Shown: positions 27,009 to 37,301, counted from the stretch's first letter. The stretch is DNA of 64,000 nt from Bacillus pumilus (GCF_002744245.1 NZ_NKHG01000111.1:38708-102707), one strand, 5' to 3'. The notes: generated by a model from the sequence alone, not told the origin. Numbers and translations are program-made.

Positions 27009-27335
27009 TTTTTTCTCTGCAAGCCATTTTGCGACTTCTTTTGCTTGTTTCTCATCTACCATTCCGCTTGGCATAGACCCTTTACCGTTCTGTGCAATAT
27101 CTGCGATTTGGTTTTCATTATATTTCTTACCTACTTCTTTTAGGCTTGGTCCGCCTCCGCCAGATAAATCTTTCCCGTGACAGCCAATACAGTTCTGTTG
27201 ATAAATTTCCTCACCACTGCTAACAGATGAAGCACTCTTACTGCCTTCTTTGTCACTGTTGCTCGAATTTCCTCCGCAAGCCGCAAGTACAAAAAGCATT
27301 GCCATGAATAGCAGTGTTAATCCGCTCTTTTTCAT
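27006..27335 (-). CDS. cccB: Membrane-anchored cytochrome c-551
   Basis: A 109-residue lipoprotein cytochrome: signal MKKSGLTLLFMAMLFVLAACG with lipobox LAAC, a Ser/Gly linker, then a small class I cytochrome c with haem motif CIGCH and the axial Met in GSMPSGM. It carries electrons outside the membrane, probably to a cytochrome oxidase. B. subtilis cccB stands at the same place between ftsE and yvjA. Confidence 0.95.
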   Translation of the reverse strand: MKKSGLTLLFMAMLFVLAACGGNSSNSDKEGSKSASSVSSGEEIYQQNCIGCHGKDLSGGGGPSLKEVGKKYNENQIADIAQNGKGSMPSGMVDEKQAKEVAKWLAEKK

Positions 27336-27383
27336 CTATTTCCCTCCCTTACAATCATTTGGTCAACGTTATTATATCCTTGT

Positions 27384-28232
27384 TCACGCCCTTTTAAAAC
27401 CCTCACCAAGTACCTCTTTCGCATCCATCACGATGACAAATGCTGATGCATCGATTGCTTTTACAACTTGTTTCAACTTTGTGAATTGTGATTGCCCAAC
27501 GACACACATGAGAATCGGCCGGTCGTGATCGGTATATCCTCCTACTGCTGAGATTTTCGTTACACCACGATCAATTTGATCAAAAACAGCCTGCCTGACC
27601 TCATCCTCACGCCCAGTAATGATCATAGCCATTTTCGAATGACTGAAGCCGGCCTGTACCACATCAATCGTTTTACTAGAAATAAATACACCTATGACAG
27701 CATACAATCCTTCTTCGATCCCAAAAACAGTCATTGCAGCTAGGACAATGAGTCCATCCATCATCGCTAAACATGTGCCTAACGTCAGGCCTGTATACTT
27801 ATTGATGATTTTTGCAGCGAGTGCCGTTCCACCCGTTGATCCATTTCCAAGGAACACAAGCCCAATACCGATCCCAATCACCACTCCGCCAAAAATTGCT
27901 GCTAAAAGAGCTTCATGCGTCACAGGTGCAATATGTCTTGTTAAAAACACCATTAAAGGTAAAAAAATAGAGCCTACTAGTGTTTTCACCCCAAATGTAC
28001 CACCTAATAAATAAAACCCGGCGATAAAAAGGGGAATATTCAAGCCCCATTGCACATACGCTGCTTCAAAACCGAATGACTGCATAATGGTACTAATTCC
28101 GCTCACACCTCCAGCGGCAATCTGATTCGGTAATAATAGCGTATTAAATCCAATCGCCACGATGGCTGATCCTATTAAAATGAAAAGATAATTATTGGCT
28201 TCAATCCAAAATTGAGAATGTCTCTGCTTCAT
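27384..28232 (-). CDS. yvjA: YitT family (DUF161/DUF2179) membrane protein YvjA
   Basis: A 282-residue protein with five to six N-terminal hydrophobic segments (DUF161) and a soluble C-terminal DUF2179 domain (about 220-275). Conserved text: NQIAAGGVSGISTI, GNGSTGGTALAAKI, and KMAMIITGREDEV at the start of the C-terminal domain. ATG with GGAGG 9 nt upstream. Function is not established for the family. Position next to cccB and upstream of prfB is as in B. subtilis, except for the two extra genes that follow here. Confidence 0.92.
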   Translation of the reverse strand: MKQRHSQFWIEANNYLFILIGSAIVAIGFNTLLLPNQIAAGGVSGISTIMQSFGFEAAYVQWGLNIPLFIAGFYLLGGTFGVKTLVGSIFLPLMVFLTRHIAPVTHEALLAAIFGGVVIGIGIGLVFLGNGSTGGTALAAKIINKYTGLTLGTCLAMMDGLIVLAAMTVFGIEEGLYAVIGVFISSKTIDVVQAGFSHSKMAMIITGREDEVRQAVFDQIDRGVTKISAVGGYTDHDRPILMCVVGQSQFTKLKQVVKAIDASAFVIVMDAKEVLGEGFKRA

Positions 28233-28421
28233 GTCTTTCTTCCTCCGTTACTTCTGAATGCACACCTATTTTAAGCCTTCCTATTCGGATTGTAAATAAC
28301 AGCCAAATGCAGTGCTAATGGATTAATACTTTATCACACAGCCGGATCAGCGTACTCACTACTTGGCATAAACGTAAATGATGGTATATTGAATATGTAC
28401 ATGAGAAAGAAGGGACTTGCG

Positions 28422-29156
28422 ATGAAGAAAATACTGAAAATGACTGGCATTACATTACTTGCACTAATCATTTTGGCTTTTGGTGCTTTCTATACATGGA
28501 GCCGCTTTACATATGGACCATCCGAAGCGTTAAAAAAGCAGGTTAACATCGAACAAGTGGAGCATAAAAGCGGTGTTTATACATATGAAGCGCCAAAAAG
28601 CGATACTGGTATTATTCTCTATCCTGGGGCCAAGGTCGAACCGCTTGCGTATGCCTATTTAGGGGACGCACTCATGAAAAAAGGCTATTCTGTCTTTATC
28701 CCTGACATGCCATTTTCCTTTGCAATCTTCAATACGAAAAAAGCACAGGACATCATCAAAGAGCATAAAGCAATGAAACATTGGTATGTTGGCGGACATT
28801 CACTTGGTGGAACAGCTGCGGCCATGTTTGCAGAAAACAATCAAAGCAAGTTAGACGGTCTCTTTTTTCTAGCCTCTTATCCAGCATCAGATGACCTGAA
28901 ACAAGCATCCTTTCAAGTACTGACTATATCAGGAGAAAAGGATGGATTAGCGACACAAGAAAAGATCAAGCAGTCAAAAAAGCAGCTGCCGTCTCAAACA
29001 GTGTACCATGAGATAAAAGGCGGCAATCATGCGCAATTTGGCATGTACGGCAAACAAAAAGGTGATCAGCCTGCTGACATTCCAGCTCTGACACAGCAAA
29101 AAGACATCATTCAGACGATGCTTACGTGGTTAAAACCAGCAAAAAAGCTCCCATAA
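28422..29156 (+). CDS. Membrane-anchored alpha/beta hydrolase
   Basis: A 244-residue protein with an N-terminal signal anchor (about 8-28) and an extracytoplasmic alpha/beta hydrolase fold. The nucleophile elbow is GGHSLGGTA; Asp in SGEKDG and His in GGNHAQF complete a likely triad. The start is ATG at 28422 because AAGAAGGG precedes it by 6 nt; ATG codons at 28389-28401 overlap that site or lack one. No homologue with known substrate comes to mind. It is on the strand opposite to its neighbours and converges with the M3 peptidase gene. Confidence 0.85.
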   Translation: MKKILKMTGITLLALIILAFGAFYTWSRFTYGPSEALKKQVNIEQVEHKSGVYTYEAPKSDTGIILYPGAKVEPLAYAYLGDALMKKGYSVFIPDMPFSFAIFNTKKAQDIIKEHKAMKHWYVGGHSLGGTAAAMFAENNQSKLDGLFFLASYPASDDLKQASFQVLTISGEKDGLATQEKIKQSKKQLPSQTVYHEIKGGNHAQFGMYGKQKGDQPADIPALTQQKDIIQTMLTWLKPAKKLP

Positions 29157-29169
29157 CGGGAGCTTTTTT
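29141..29169. terminator. Bidirectional terminator between hydrolase and M3 peptidase genes
   Basis: AAAAAAGCTCCC and GGGAGCTTTTTT form a perfect stem with loop ATAAC; the hydrolase stop codon is in the loop region. Confidence 0.92.
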
Positions 29170-29174
29170 CATCT

Positions 29175-30968
29175 TTATTTTTTCGTTGCTTCTAAAAACT
29201 CTTCGGCATCAGCTACAGCTAAAGAAATAGCTTCTTCCCAAAATGCTTTTTGGGTGAGATCGACGCCTAAATGCTTATATGCTAAATCTTCTACCGTCAT
29301 TGAAGCTGTATCCTTTAATAAGGCAATGTATTTCTCTTCAAACGATGCCCCAGCCTGCAATGCTTTCGCATAAATACCTAGCGAGAACATGTACCCAAAT
29401 GTATAAGGGAAATTATAAAACGGTACACCCGTGATATGGAAATGTAGCTTAGACGCCCAGAAATGTGGGTGATATTCATCTAAAGAGTCACCAAAGGCTT
29501 CCTTCTGCGCTTCTACCATCAGCTCATTCAAGCGATCAGCCGGCACTTCTCCATGTTTACGCTCTTCATAAAAGCGCTTTTCAAATAAGAAACGTGATTG
29601 AATGTTCATAAAAAACGCTACACTACGCTGCAGCTTATCCTCTAACAAACTGAGACGCTCTTCTTCATTTGCCGCTTCTTTTAATGAAGCATCAGCTACA
29701 ATCATTTCTGCGAAGGTCGACGCCGTTTCTGCTACATTCATCGCATATTTACGATTCAAAATCCGAACATTCTGCATCACTTCCTGATGAAAAGAGTGAC
29801 CAAGCTCATGCGCTAATGTCGCTACATTGGATGGACTTCCTGAGAAAGTCATAAAAATACGTGATTCTCCGCTGTCAGGGAAATTCGTACAAAAGCCGCC
29901 TACACGTTTGTTTGGACGATTCTCTGCTTCTACCCAGCGTTCATTAAACGCTTTTTCAGTAAAGGCAGCAAGCTCTTTTCCAAACCCAGCAAAATGTTTC
30001 ACAATAAAAGCAGCTGCTTCTTGATAAGGATAGGTCTTTGTCTCACGTCCAATAGGTGCCCCAACATCGAACCAGCTGAGCTTATCAACCCCAAGCATAT
30101 CAGCTTTCCGTTGTAAGTAATCAATGAATGGCTGTTTATGTTCATCGATCACAGACCACATCGCATCAAGTGTTTCTTGTTTCATTCGGCAAATATCAAG
30201 CGGCTCTTTTAAAATATGATCCCAGCCTCTGGCTTCATACACTTGTAAACGAAAACCAGCAAGGTGATTGAGCGTGCTTGCAAATAAATGTTCATCCTGC
30301 GTCCATGCATGCTCTAGGTTATGATAAACCGACTTTCTGACTTCACGATCTGAATCATCCATTGCATTTTCTGCCTGACCTACAGAAATCATCTGCGTTT
30401 CACCATTTTGCTCAAATGGAATGGTAATCTTATTCACTAAGCTAGAATAAAGCTCATCCCACGCGTGATACCCATCTACTGCTAGCTTTTGAATCAACGT
30501 TTCCTGCTCAACAGGTAATTGATCCTTCACACGCTCTCTTCGTTCATTTAATATGTAACGAACATCTGAAAATTCGGCTGAATCCATCAGTTCTTCCCAC
30601 TTGTTAGAAGGTATTGCAGTAAGCACTTCGTCAAACAATGTAAGAATGGTTCCTAATTCAGCTTCCAGCTTGGCAATGGACCCCCGAAGACTGCCTGCTT
30701 TCATATCCTTTGTATTTTTAGATTGTAGACAAGATACAAATGAACCAGCTTGAGACAGTTTTTTATATGTGGTTTCATATGTTTCAAGGACAGACGTTAA
30801 TTTGTTTTCAATCTGTGTATTTTCTTTAGAAAAGGCATCTACCTTTTGACGTAATTCAACCAATAGCTGCCGTATGTGCTGTAAGTATGTCATAAATTCT
30901 GATGAAGAGCTGCCTCCCTTAAAAAAGGCATCTAAATCCCACGTCTCTTGTAATGGTTTTAATCCCAA
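29175..30968 (-). CDS. M3 family oligoendopeptidase (PepF-like)
   Basis: A 597-residue cytosolic zinc peptidase. The M3 active-site motif HELGHSFH is present near residue 390, with the downstream Glu in NVAETASTFAEM. The C-terminal YNFPYTFGYMFSLGIYA is typical of the PepF/OpdB branch. The start is TTG at 30968 with AAAGGGGG 8 nt before; the ATG at 31001 has no site. Such enzymes degrade short peptides, among them peptides taken up or cleaved signal peptides. It is not part of the B. subtilis order at this place as I recall it. Confidence 0.9.
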   Translation of the reverse strand: MGLKPLQETWDLDAFFKGGSSSSEFMTYLQHIRQLLVELRQKVDAFSKENTQIENKLTSVLETYETTYKKLSQAGSFVSCLQSKNTKDMKAGSLRGSIAKLEAELGTILTLFDEVLTAIPSNKWEELMDSAEFSDVRYILNERRERVKDQLPVEQETLIQKLAVDGYHAWDELYSSLVNKITIPFEQNGETQMISVGQAENAMDDSDREVRKSVYHNLEHAWTQDEHLFASTLNHLAGFRLQVYEARGWDHILKEPLDICRMKQETLDAMWSVIDEHKQPFIDYLQRKADMLGVDKLSWFDVGAPIGRETKTYPYQEAAAFIVKHFAGFGKELAAFTEKAFNERWVEAENRPNKRVGGFCTNFPDSGESRIFMTFSGSPSNVATLAHELGHSFHQEVMQNVRILNRKYAMNVAETASTFAEMIVADASLKEAANEEERLSLLEDKLQRSVAFFMNIQSRFLFEKRFYEERKHGEVPADRLNELMVEAQKEAFGDSLDEYHPHFWASKLHFHITGVPFYNFPYTFGYMFSLGIYAKALQAGASFEEKYIALLKDTASMTVEDLAYKHLGVDLTQKAFWEEAISLAVADAEEFLEATKK

Positions 30969-31065
30969 AGTATTTCCCCCTTTATTTGCTAATTTCATCA
31001 TACAAAGGATATAGAGTCAGTATGGCGTATGTATTCCTTTATATTCATTATATTTTCTCATAATT

Positions 31066-31094
31066 AAAAAAACCCGGCAAGAAGCCGAGTTTTT
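31066..31094 (-). terminator. Intrinsic terminator of prfB
   Basis: Minus strand: AACTCGGC pairs with GCCGGGTT (one G-T wobble) around TTCTT, followed by TTTTT. It touches the prfB stop. Confidence 0.85.
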
Positions 31095-32194
31095 ATGATA
31101 ATTTCGAACGCAAATAAGCATCGATGAATGAATCTAAATCTCCATCCATGACCGCTTGAACATTTCCCATCTCCGTATTGGTTCGATGGTCTTTCACAAG
31201 GGAATATGGGTGGAATACATAAGAGCGAATTTGGCTTCCCCAGCCAATTTCCTTCTGTTCTCCTCTGATTTCATCCAATTCTGCCTGCTGTTCTTCGATC
31301 CGTTTTTGATATAGTTTCGATTTCAGCATTTTCATCGCACGTTCTCTGTTTTTGATTTGTGATCTTTCTGTTTGGCATGTCACCACGACATTTGTTGGAA
31401 TGTGTGTGATACGAACCGCAGAGTCCGTCGTATTGACGTGCTGGCCACCTGCGCCGCTCGCACGATACGTATCAACCTTGATATCCTCTGTACGAACATC
31501 AATATCAATTTCTTCATTGAATTCTGGCATGACATCACAGGAAACGAAGGATGTATGTCTACGGCCTGATGAATCAAAAGGAGAAATACGGACCAAACGG
31601 TGGACACCTTTTTCTGCTTTTAAGTAACCGTAAGCGTTATGGCCTTTGATCAGCAATGTCACAGACTTAATTCCAGCTTCATCACCAGGTAGATAATCAA
31701 GCGTTTCAACCTTAAAGCCTCTACGCTCTGCCCAGCGAGTGTACATTCTCAGAAGCATAGAACCCCAGTCCTGTGATTCAGTACCGCCTGCACCAGGGTG
31801 AAGCTCAAGAATGGCATTGTTTTTGTCGTATGGTTCGCTTAAGAGAAGCTGCAGCTCAAACTCGTTCAACTGTTTTGTTAAGTTCTTCAGCTCTTTTTCA
31901 AGCTCTGCATGAAGCTCCCCATCATAATCTTCCTTCAATAAGTCATGCGTCATTTGAAGTTCTTCATGTGATTCACTAAGCTCATGATATGTATTCACAT
32001 AATCCTTGAGTGCATTGGCTTCATTGATGACACCTTGTGCCTTTTGCTGATCATTCCAAAAATCAGCGTCTGACATGGTCGCTTCAAGCTCTGAGATTTG
32101 GGCTTCTTTTGTTTCGAGGTCAAAGAGACCCCCTAAAATCAGCTAGCCTGCTAGCCATATTTTCAAGCTCTTGTCTAATTTCTACTAATTCCAT
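31093..32194 (-). CDS. prfB: Peptide chain release factor 2, with programmed +1 frameshift
   Basis: RF2 recognises UGA and UAA. Translation starts at ATG 32194 (GAGGTGAAGG before it), runs 24 codons to an in-frame TGA at 32120-32122 and continues after a +1 shift to 31093, giving about 366 residues. The slip site CTTTGAC (32119-32125) is preceded by the internal Shine-Dalgarno-like AGGGGG (32129-32134), the usual autoregulatory layout: low RF2 favours the shift. Seen: the SPF tripeptide in RISPFDS for stop recognition and GGQ in GAGGQHVN for hydrolysis. Not a pseudogene. secA lies 67 bp upstream, as in B. subtilis. Confidence 0.97.
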
Positions 32195-32233
32195 ATCCTT
32201 CACCTCATAGATGTATGGGGGTTGACATGAATA

Positions 32234-32255
32234 GAAAGAGGTTTTCACCTCTTTC
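32234..32255. other. Short hairpin between secA and prfB
   Basis: GAAAGAGG and CCTCTTTC form an 8-bp stem with a 6-nt loop just after the secA stop. There is no T-run on the minus strand, so it is more likely an mRNA 3'-end or processing element than a terminator. Confidence 0.4.
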
Positions 32256-32261
32256 CATTAC

Positions 32262-34787
32262 TTATTCTGTCTTCCCATGACAATTTTTATATTTCTTACC
32301 GCTTCCGCAATGACATGGTGAGTTTCGCCCAATATCCACTACTTTACGTACCGGCTTCTTCTTCACTGTTTTCTCCTCATCACCCTCTTGAGGCTGATGA
32401 GCGGTTGTTTGACCTTGAACAACTTCTTCACGTTCTAGGTTGTTTTGGATTTCTGATTTTAGAACATATTTGGCCACATCATCTTCAATCGAAGCCACCA
32501 TGTGCTCAAACATCGTAAATCCTTCCATTTGATACTCACGAAGCGGATTTGTTTGTGCATACGCACGTAAATGAATTCCTTGACGCAGCTGATCCATTGC
32601 ATCAATGTGATCCATCCATTTCGAATCGACTGCACGAAGGACGATGACTTTTTCAAATTCACGCATTTGTTCATCGCCAAATGTCTCTTCTTTTGCATCG
32701 TATTTCTCTTTAATACGACCCATGATGAAGGACGTGATTTCATCTGCTTCTTTACCGAAGATATCTTTGACCGTAATGGCACCTTCATCTAAATAGTTCG
32801 TGTTGATTAATTCAACAAGACCATCTAGTTTCCACTCTTCTGGAAGTTCTTCTTTCGGCGTATAAGAACCAACAGCCCGCTCAATAGAAGACTGAATCAT
32901 ATTGATCACAATCGATTTCAAGTTATCAGAATCGATGACTTCAAAGCGCTGTTTATAAATGACTTCACGCTGTTGACGCAGCACATCATCATATTGTAGA
33001 AGCTGCTTACGGGAATCAAAGTTATTCCCCTCAACACGTTTTTGGGAAGACTCAACGGCTTTCGACACCATTTTACTCTGAATTGGTGTAGAGTCATCCA
33101 TGCCAAAGCGGTCAAGCATCGCCATCGTCCGCTCTGCACCAAATCGTCGCATCAATTCATCTTCCATGGATAGATAAAATTGTGTAATCCCTGGGTCTCC
33201 TTGACGGCCAGAACGACCACGAAGCTGGTTATCAATACGGCGTGATTCATGACGCTCTGTCCCAATAACAGCGAGACCGCCCAGTTCTTTCACACCTTCG
33301 CCAAGCTTGATATCTGTACCACGCCCCGCCATGTTTGTTGCAATCGTGACGGCACCTTTTTGACCAGCTTCCTCAATAATTTGCGCTTCACGCTCATGGT
33401 TTTTCGCGTTTAACACTTGATGAGGAATGCCTTTATTTTTGAGCAGTTTAGAAATCAGCTCAGATGTCTCAACAGCAACTGTTCCGACAAGAACTGGCTG
33501 CCCTGTCATATAACGCTGCGCAACATCCTCAGCCACTGCTTTAAATTTACCATCCATTGTGCGGTAAATTAAATCAGGTCTGTCATCACGAACCACTGGT
33601 TTATTGGTCGGAATTGTCACAACCTGCATGTTGTAAATGTTACGAAATTCCTCTTCTTCCGTTTTCGCTGTACCTGTCATACCAGATAACTTTTCATACA
33701 TACGGAAGTAGTTCTGGAACGTAATTGTTGCAAGTGTCATACTTTCGTTCTGCACTTCAAGACCTTCTTTTGCCTCGATGGCTTGATGCAGACCTTCACT
33801 ATAGCGGCGTCCTTTCATTAAACGGCCTGTGAAGGAGTCAACAATCACAACTTGTCCTTCCTCTACGACATAATCAACGTCTTTTTGCATCGCAACATGT
33901 GCCTTTAAGGCTTGAGCGATATGGTGGTTAAGTGCGACATGTTTGACATCAAACAAGTTCTCGATGCCGAATGCCTTTTCCGCCTTCGTCATTCCGCTTT
34001 CGGTCAGCTGTACACTTTTTGTTTTAATATCATACGTGAAATCATCTTCTACTTTTAATGTACGAACAAATGCATTTGCTTGTACATAAAGCTTCGTTGA
34101 TTTTGCAGCCTGTCCAGAAATAATCAAAGGTGTTCTCGCTTCATCAATTAAGATGGAGTCAACTTCATCAATCACGGCATAATGAAGTGGTCTTTGAACC
34201 ATTTGCTCTTTATAAAGCACCATGTTATCTCTTAAATAGTCAAAGCCGAGTTCATTGTTTGTTGAATACGTGATATCAGCGGCATACGCTTCTCTTTTTT
34301 CATCTTTGTCTAAACTGTTTAAATTCAAGCCTACCGTTAATCCAAGAAATTCAAAGATTTTACCCATTTCCTGCGCATCACGGCTTGCCAAATATTCGTT
34401 GACTGTCACGATGTGGACGCCTTTACCAGAAAGAGCATTCAAATAAACAGGCATCGTTGATGTCAGCGTTTTACCTTCACCTGTTTTCATCTCAGAGATG
34501 TTACCTTCATGAAGCGCAATCCCCCCCATGAGCTGCACCTTAAATGGGAACATTCCTGTCACGCGGCGAGATGCCTCGCGAACCGTTGCAAAAGCTTCAA
34601 CTAAAAGGTCATCCTCGGATTGTCCTTTTTCCAGTTTTTCTTTCAATTCAATCGTTTTATTTCGTAAAGCCTCGTCTGATAATTTCTCAAAATCTTGAGC
34701 GAGAGCTTCGATTTCATTTGCCTTTTTTTCATATCGGCTGATCGTACGTTTCGTAGGATCAAACACTTTGTTTAAGATTCCAAGCAT
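32262..34787 (-). CDS. secA: Preprotein translocase ATPase SecA
   Basis: The motor of the general secretion pathway, 841 residues, exactly the B. subtilis length when ATG at 34787 is used (GAGGAG 9 nt before). Seen: helicase Walker [17 protein letters not shown]-like [16 protein letters not shown], the second nucleotide fold with [11 protein letters not shown] and [13 protein letters not shown], and the C-terminal zinc motif [14 protein letters not shown] that binds lipid or SecB-like partners. Frame intact. It is followed by prfB. Confidence 0.98.
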   Translation of the reverse strand: MLGILNKVFDPTKRTISRYEKKANEIEALAQDFEKLSDEALRNKTIELKEKLEKGQSEDDLLVEAFATVREASRRVTGMFPFKVQLMGGIALHEGNISEMKTGEGKTLTSTMPVYLNALSGKGVHIVTVNEYLASRDAQEMGKIFEFLGLTVGLNLNSLDKDEKREAYAADITYSTNNELGFDYLRDNMVLYKEQMVQRPLHYAVIDEVDSILIDEARTPLIISGQAAKSTKLYVQANAFVRTLKVEDDFTYDIKTKSVQLTESGMTKAEKAFGIENLFDVKHVALNHHIAQALKAHVAMQKDVDYVVEEGQVVIVDSFTGRLMKGRRYSEGLHQAIEAKEGLEVQNESMTLATITFQNYFRMYEKLSGMTGTAKTEEEEFRNIYNMQVVTIPTNKPVVRDDRPDLIYRTMDGKFKAVAEDVAQRYMTGQPVLVGTVAVETSELISKLLKNKGIPHQVLNAKNHEREAQIIEEAGQKGAVTIATNMAGRGTDIKLGEGVKELGGLAVIGTERHESRRIDNQLRGRSGRQGDPGITQFYLSMEDELMRRFGAERTMAMLDRFGMDDSTPIQSKMVSKAVESSQKRVEGNNFDSRKQLLQYDDVLRQQREVIYKQRFEVIDSDNLKSIVINMIQSSIERAVGSYTPKEELPEEWKLDGLVELINTNYLDEGAITVKDIFGKEADEITSFIMGRIKEKYDAKEETFGDEQMREFEKVIVLRAVDSKWMDHIDAMDQLRQGIHLRAYAQTNPLREYQMEGFTMFEHMVASIEDDVAKYVLKSEIQNNLEREEVVQGQTTAHQPQEGDEEKTVKKKPVRKVVDIGRNSPCHCGSGKKYKNCHGKTE

Positions 34788-34912
34788 ATAATAACGCTCC
34801 TCTATTTCATGCAATTTTTCGGCATGTCCAAAAGTTTGACAGGTCCATATTTACCTACATTTATCATACCATACCTTCCATGATTTCCAAAGAATTTGCA
34901 ATGATTTAGAAC

Positions 34913-34945
34913 AAAAAACCCGCCCCTCATCAAGGGAACGGGTTT
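34913..34945 (-). terminator. Intrinsic terminator of hpf
   Basis: Minus strand: AACCCG and CCC pair with GGG and CGGGTT around TTGATGA, followed by TTTTTG. Confidence 0.85.
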
Positions 34946-34985
34946 ACTTTATTTAGGTTGTTTTTAGATCATGAAAAGCTGATGG

Positions 34986-35549
34986 TTAAGCGTTTGGCTC
35001 AATGAGTCCATATTTACCGTCATTTCGGCGATACACCACATTGGTCAAATTTGTCTCAGCATTCGTGAAGACAAAGAAACTGTGACCTAACATGTTCATT
35101 TGAAGGATGGCCTCTTCGCTATCCATCGGTTTCAAGTTAAAACGCTTCTGTCTGACGATTTCTGTTTCATCAACTTCTTCGTCATCTTGAACCGCTACAT
35201 CAACAGCGCCATTTCCTCCAGCAAATAAGTGCTTTTTCGCACCTTGCTCGCGGAACTTACGGTTCACCTTTGTTTTGTGTTTTCTAATTTGACGTTCTAA
35301 TTTACTTGCTGCTAGGTCTACTGCATTGTACATATCCTCATTATGCACCTCAGCTCGAAGTGCTAGATCAGTCATTGGAATGGTAACCTCAACTTTAGAT
35401 TCTTGGTCGTTGTAAAACTTCAAGTTCACGTTGACTGAAGCATCTACATCTGACTCAAAATAACGCTCCAGCTTTCCAATTTTTTTCTCGACATGATCTC
35501 TTAGTGCAGGTGTTACTTCGATGTTTTCTCCTCTGACATTGTAATTCAT
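34986..35549 (-). CDS. hpf: Ribosome hibernation promoting factor, long form
   Basis: A 187-residue ribosome-associated protein (YvyD in B. subtilis) that dimerises 70S ribosomes in stationary phase. The N-terminal S30AE domain (about 1-95) starts MNYNVRGENIEVTPAL; the C-terminal dimerisation domain (about 130-185) has MDSEEAILQMNMLGHSFFVFTN split over its beta strands. ATG with AAAGGAGG 9 nt upstream. In B. subtilis it is transcribed from SigB and SigH promoters; matching elements are seen upstream. Confidence 0.95.
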   Translation of the reverse strand: MNYNVRGENIEVTPALRDHVEKKIGKLERYFESDVDASVNVNLKFYNDQESKVEVTIPMTDLALRAEVHNEDMYNAVDLAASKLERQIRKHKTKVNRKFREQGAKKHLFAGGNGAVDVAVQDDEEVDETEIVRQKRFNLKPMDSEEAILQMNMLGHSFFVFTNAETNLTNVVYRRNDGKYGLIEPNA

Positions 35550-35598
35550 GTAAAGAACGCCTCCTTTAAAATTAAGGATATGTAAACTTATTTCTACT

Positions 35599-35624
35599 TT
35601 CCCCTCCTTTTCTCCTGCTCAAAC
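35599..35624 (-). promoter_or_regulatory. Candidate stress promoter of hpf (SigB, overlapping SigH)
   Basis: Minus strand: GTTTGA-N14-GGGGAA against the SigB consensus GTTTAA-N12-15-GGGTAT. An overlapping SigH-like CAGGAGAAA with GAAAT about 14 bp later can also be read. Known control of B. subtilis yvyD by both factors raises the likelihood; the -10 match is imperfect. Confidence 0.45.
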
Positions 35625-35767
35625 GTAAAAAAAATGTGAATATTTATTGAAATTTGTCGAATTTTGCGGTGCTTCAATCTTTGTTTGATAGGTGATGAAT
35701 ATATATTCCGTTCATTCTTGAAAAAGACCAGCGCACTTTTAAATGTTGGAAGATGAAATAGATGTTT

Positions 35768-36904
35768 TCAGCGATCGAGACAAGACTTCAAATCCTCCCC
35801 AGATGCTTTCATTTCTTCATTCGCCGCTAGTGATTCTTCAACATTCGCCGACATATGTTCCGTCTCTTCTGAATTCCGTTTGGCTTCTTTTTCAATAACA
35901 CCAACCGTTTGAGAAATTTCCTCTGTACTAGCTGAAATTTGCTCTGCGGTGGCTGACAGCTCCTCTGCTTTCATCGAGATATCACGAATGGATTCCAAAA
36001 TGTCATGAAAGCCCTGTGCAGACAATTGCGATACTTTCACCCCTTCTTCTACATCTTGTTCAACCTTCGTCATTGATTGTGATGACTTTTCTGTATTTTT
36101 GTTCACGTTGGCGAGTAATTGACTAATTTGATCTGTCAGCTGACTGGATTCTTCTGCCAGTTTCCTCACTTCATCTGCCACAACCGCAAAGCCTCTTCCA
36201 TGCTCTCCTGCTCTTGCTGCTTCAAATGCGGCGTTTAAAGCAAATTCATCTGGTCGGCAATGGCGTGAATATGCCTAACAGATCTTGGATGCCCGTAAAC
36301 TGCGCTTGTACATTGGACATTGTGGAATGGTGTTCATTGACAGACTCCTTAATAGAGCTCATTTGTTGGGCAAATTGTTGAATGAGAGATGCACCCTCTT
36401 CAGCCTTTTTAGTCACTGAAATTGAGTGACCCGAAACATCGGATGTGTGTTCAGCTGCATTTTGCATGCCAGTCGAGTTTTTGATTTTGCATATTAAGTG
36501 AATTAAAGTATCGATTGGTAGAGGTGTAGTAGAGATAATTTTTTTGAAATTTGATCTAACAGATTTTTTGCTTGTTTAACGGCACTAAGTTTTGAAGCTT
36601 CTTTAGTTTTCTTATTAATATCTTCATATGTTTGCTCAATATTCTGTAAATTTCCAGCATCTTGCACGACAACATATGTCTTGATTTGCGCCTCCTGCTT
36701 TTGCAGCAGTGTCTCTAATTCAAGTGAGGTCTGATAGAGCTTCACTTCTTTGTTAAGGAGCGCTTTATAGGATTGATCTGTTTTGTAATAGATAAAGCTT
36801 GAGAGCCCTAAAATACTGACAAACAATACACATATGACAATAAGCCCAAATAAAAATTGATTTTTTAGTCTCATCATTTCCTTCGAATGGTCTGAATTGA
36901 ACAA
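35768..36904 (-). pseudogene. Decayed methyl-accepting chemotaxis protein gene
   Basis: Remains of one chemoreceptor in three pieces. Piece 1 (36503-36904) has the N-terminus with TM1 (about 15-37) and a four-helix-bundle-like sensor, ending at a stop. Piece 2 continues after a loss of the region with TM2 and HAMP: its frame reads IKNSTGMQNAAEHTSD and runs into the hairpin tip, where [10 protein letters not shown] is followed by a frameshift. Other frames then give [11 protein letters not shown], a second shift (about four bases lost in AATTTGCTTTAAACGCC), and [32 protein letters not shown], which leads into piece 3 to 35768. At least two frameshifts and one internal deletion make a working receptor impossible. 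Confidence 0.9.
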
Positions 36905-36907
36905 AAA

Positions 36908-37288
36908 TTAATGAATGACATACGGCCTCATACAGGCATGTATTTCATTCATCCACTTTCTATATTCAGGTATAAAAGATGCTTTAAGAAATGATTGGAA
37001 GTGATTTGAAGGGAATGTATAGAAAGCTAATATATCGAAACTTAAAAAAATTTGGTCAAACGAACGAATTGTCTTCGCAAAGTGCTCATTTTCAATAATT
37101 GAAAGCAGAAGGGGATGTGTTGTCTCTAAATGAAAGAAGGCATGGATCAGATCATTAAAGATCCGATCCCCTTCTGTTTTAGCAAAATCCTTCTCAATTT
37201 CATCTAAATATTTTAGACTCTCTTCTATCGTATATAGAAGTTCATAATATGTGGTTAATAAGATATAGTCATCTGAACGATACGCCAC
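36908..37288 (-). CDS. Hypothetical protein downstream of fliT
   Basis: 126 residues if GTG at 37288 is used (AGGTGA 5 nt upstream); a GTG at 37297 lies within that site. I do not recognise the family. The sequence is rich in aromatic and acidic residues (DDYILLTTYYELLYTIEE at the start), seems all-helical, has no signal peptide or clear membrane helix and no Cys pair. It begins 14 bp after the fliT stop and ends 4 bp before the decayed chemoreceptor, so it is probably cotranscribed with the flaG-fliDST genes and may have a flagellar or chemotaxis role (inference). Confidence 0.65.
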   Translation of the reverse strand: MAYRSDDYILLTTYYELLYTIEESLKYLDEIEKDFAKTEGDRIFNDLIHAFFHLETTHPLLLSIIENEHFAKTIRSFDQIFLSFDILAFYTFPSNHFQSFLKASFIPEYRKWMNEIHACMRPYVIH

Positions 37289-37301
37289 AGGTCTCACCTA
37301 T

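Noticed and set aside
32077..32122. prfB as a frameshifted pseudogene or with a start at 32076
   Set aside because: The stop lies in the canonical programmed frameshift context with AGGGGG and CTTTGAC.
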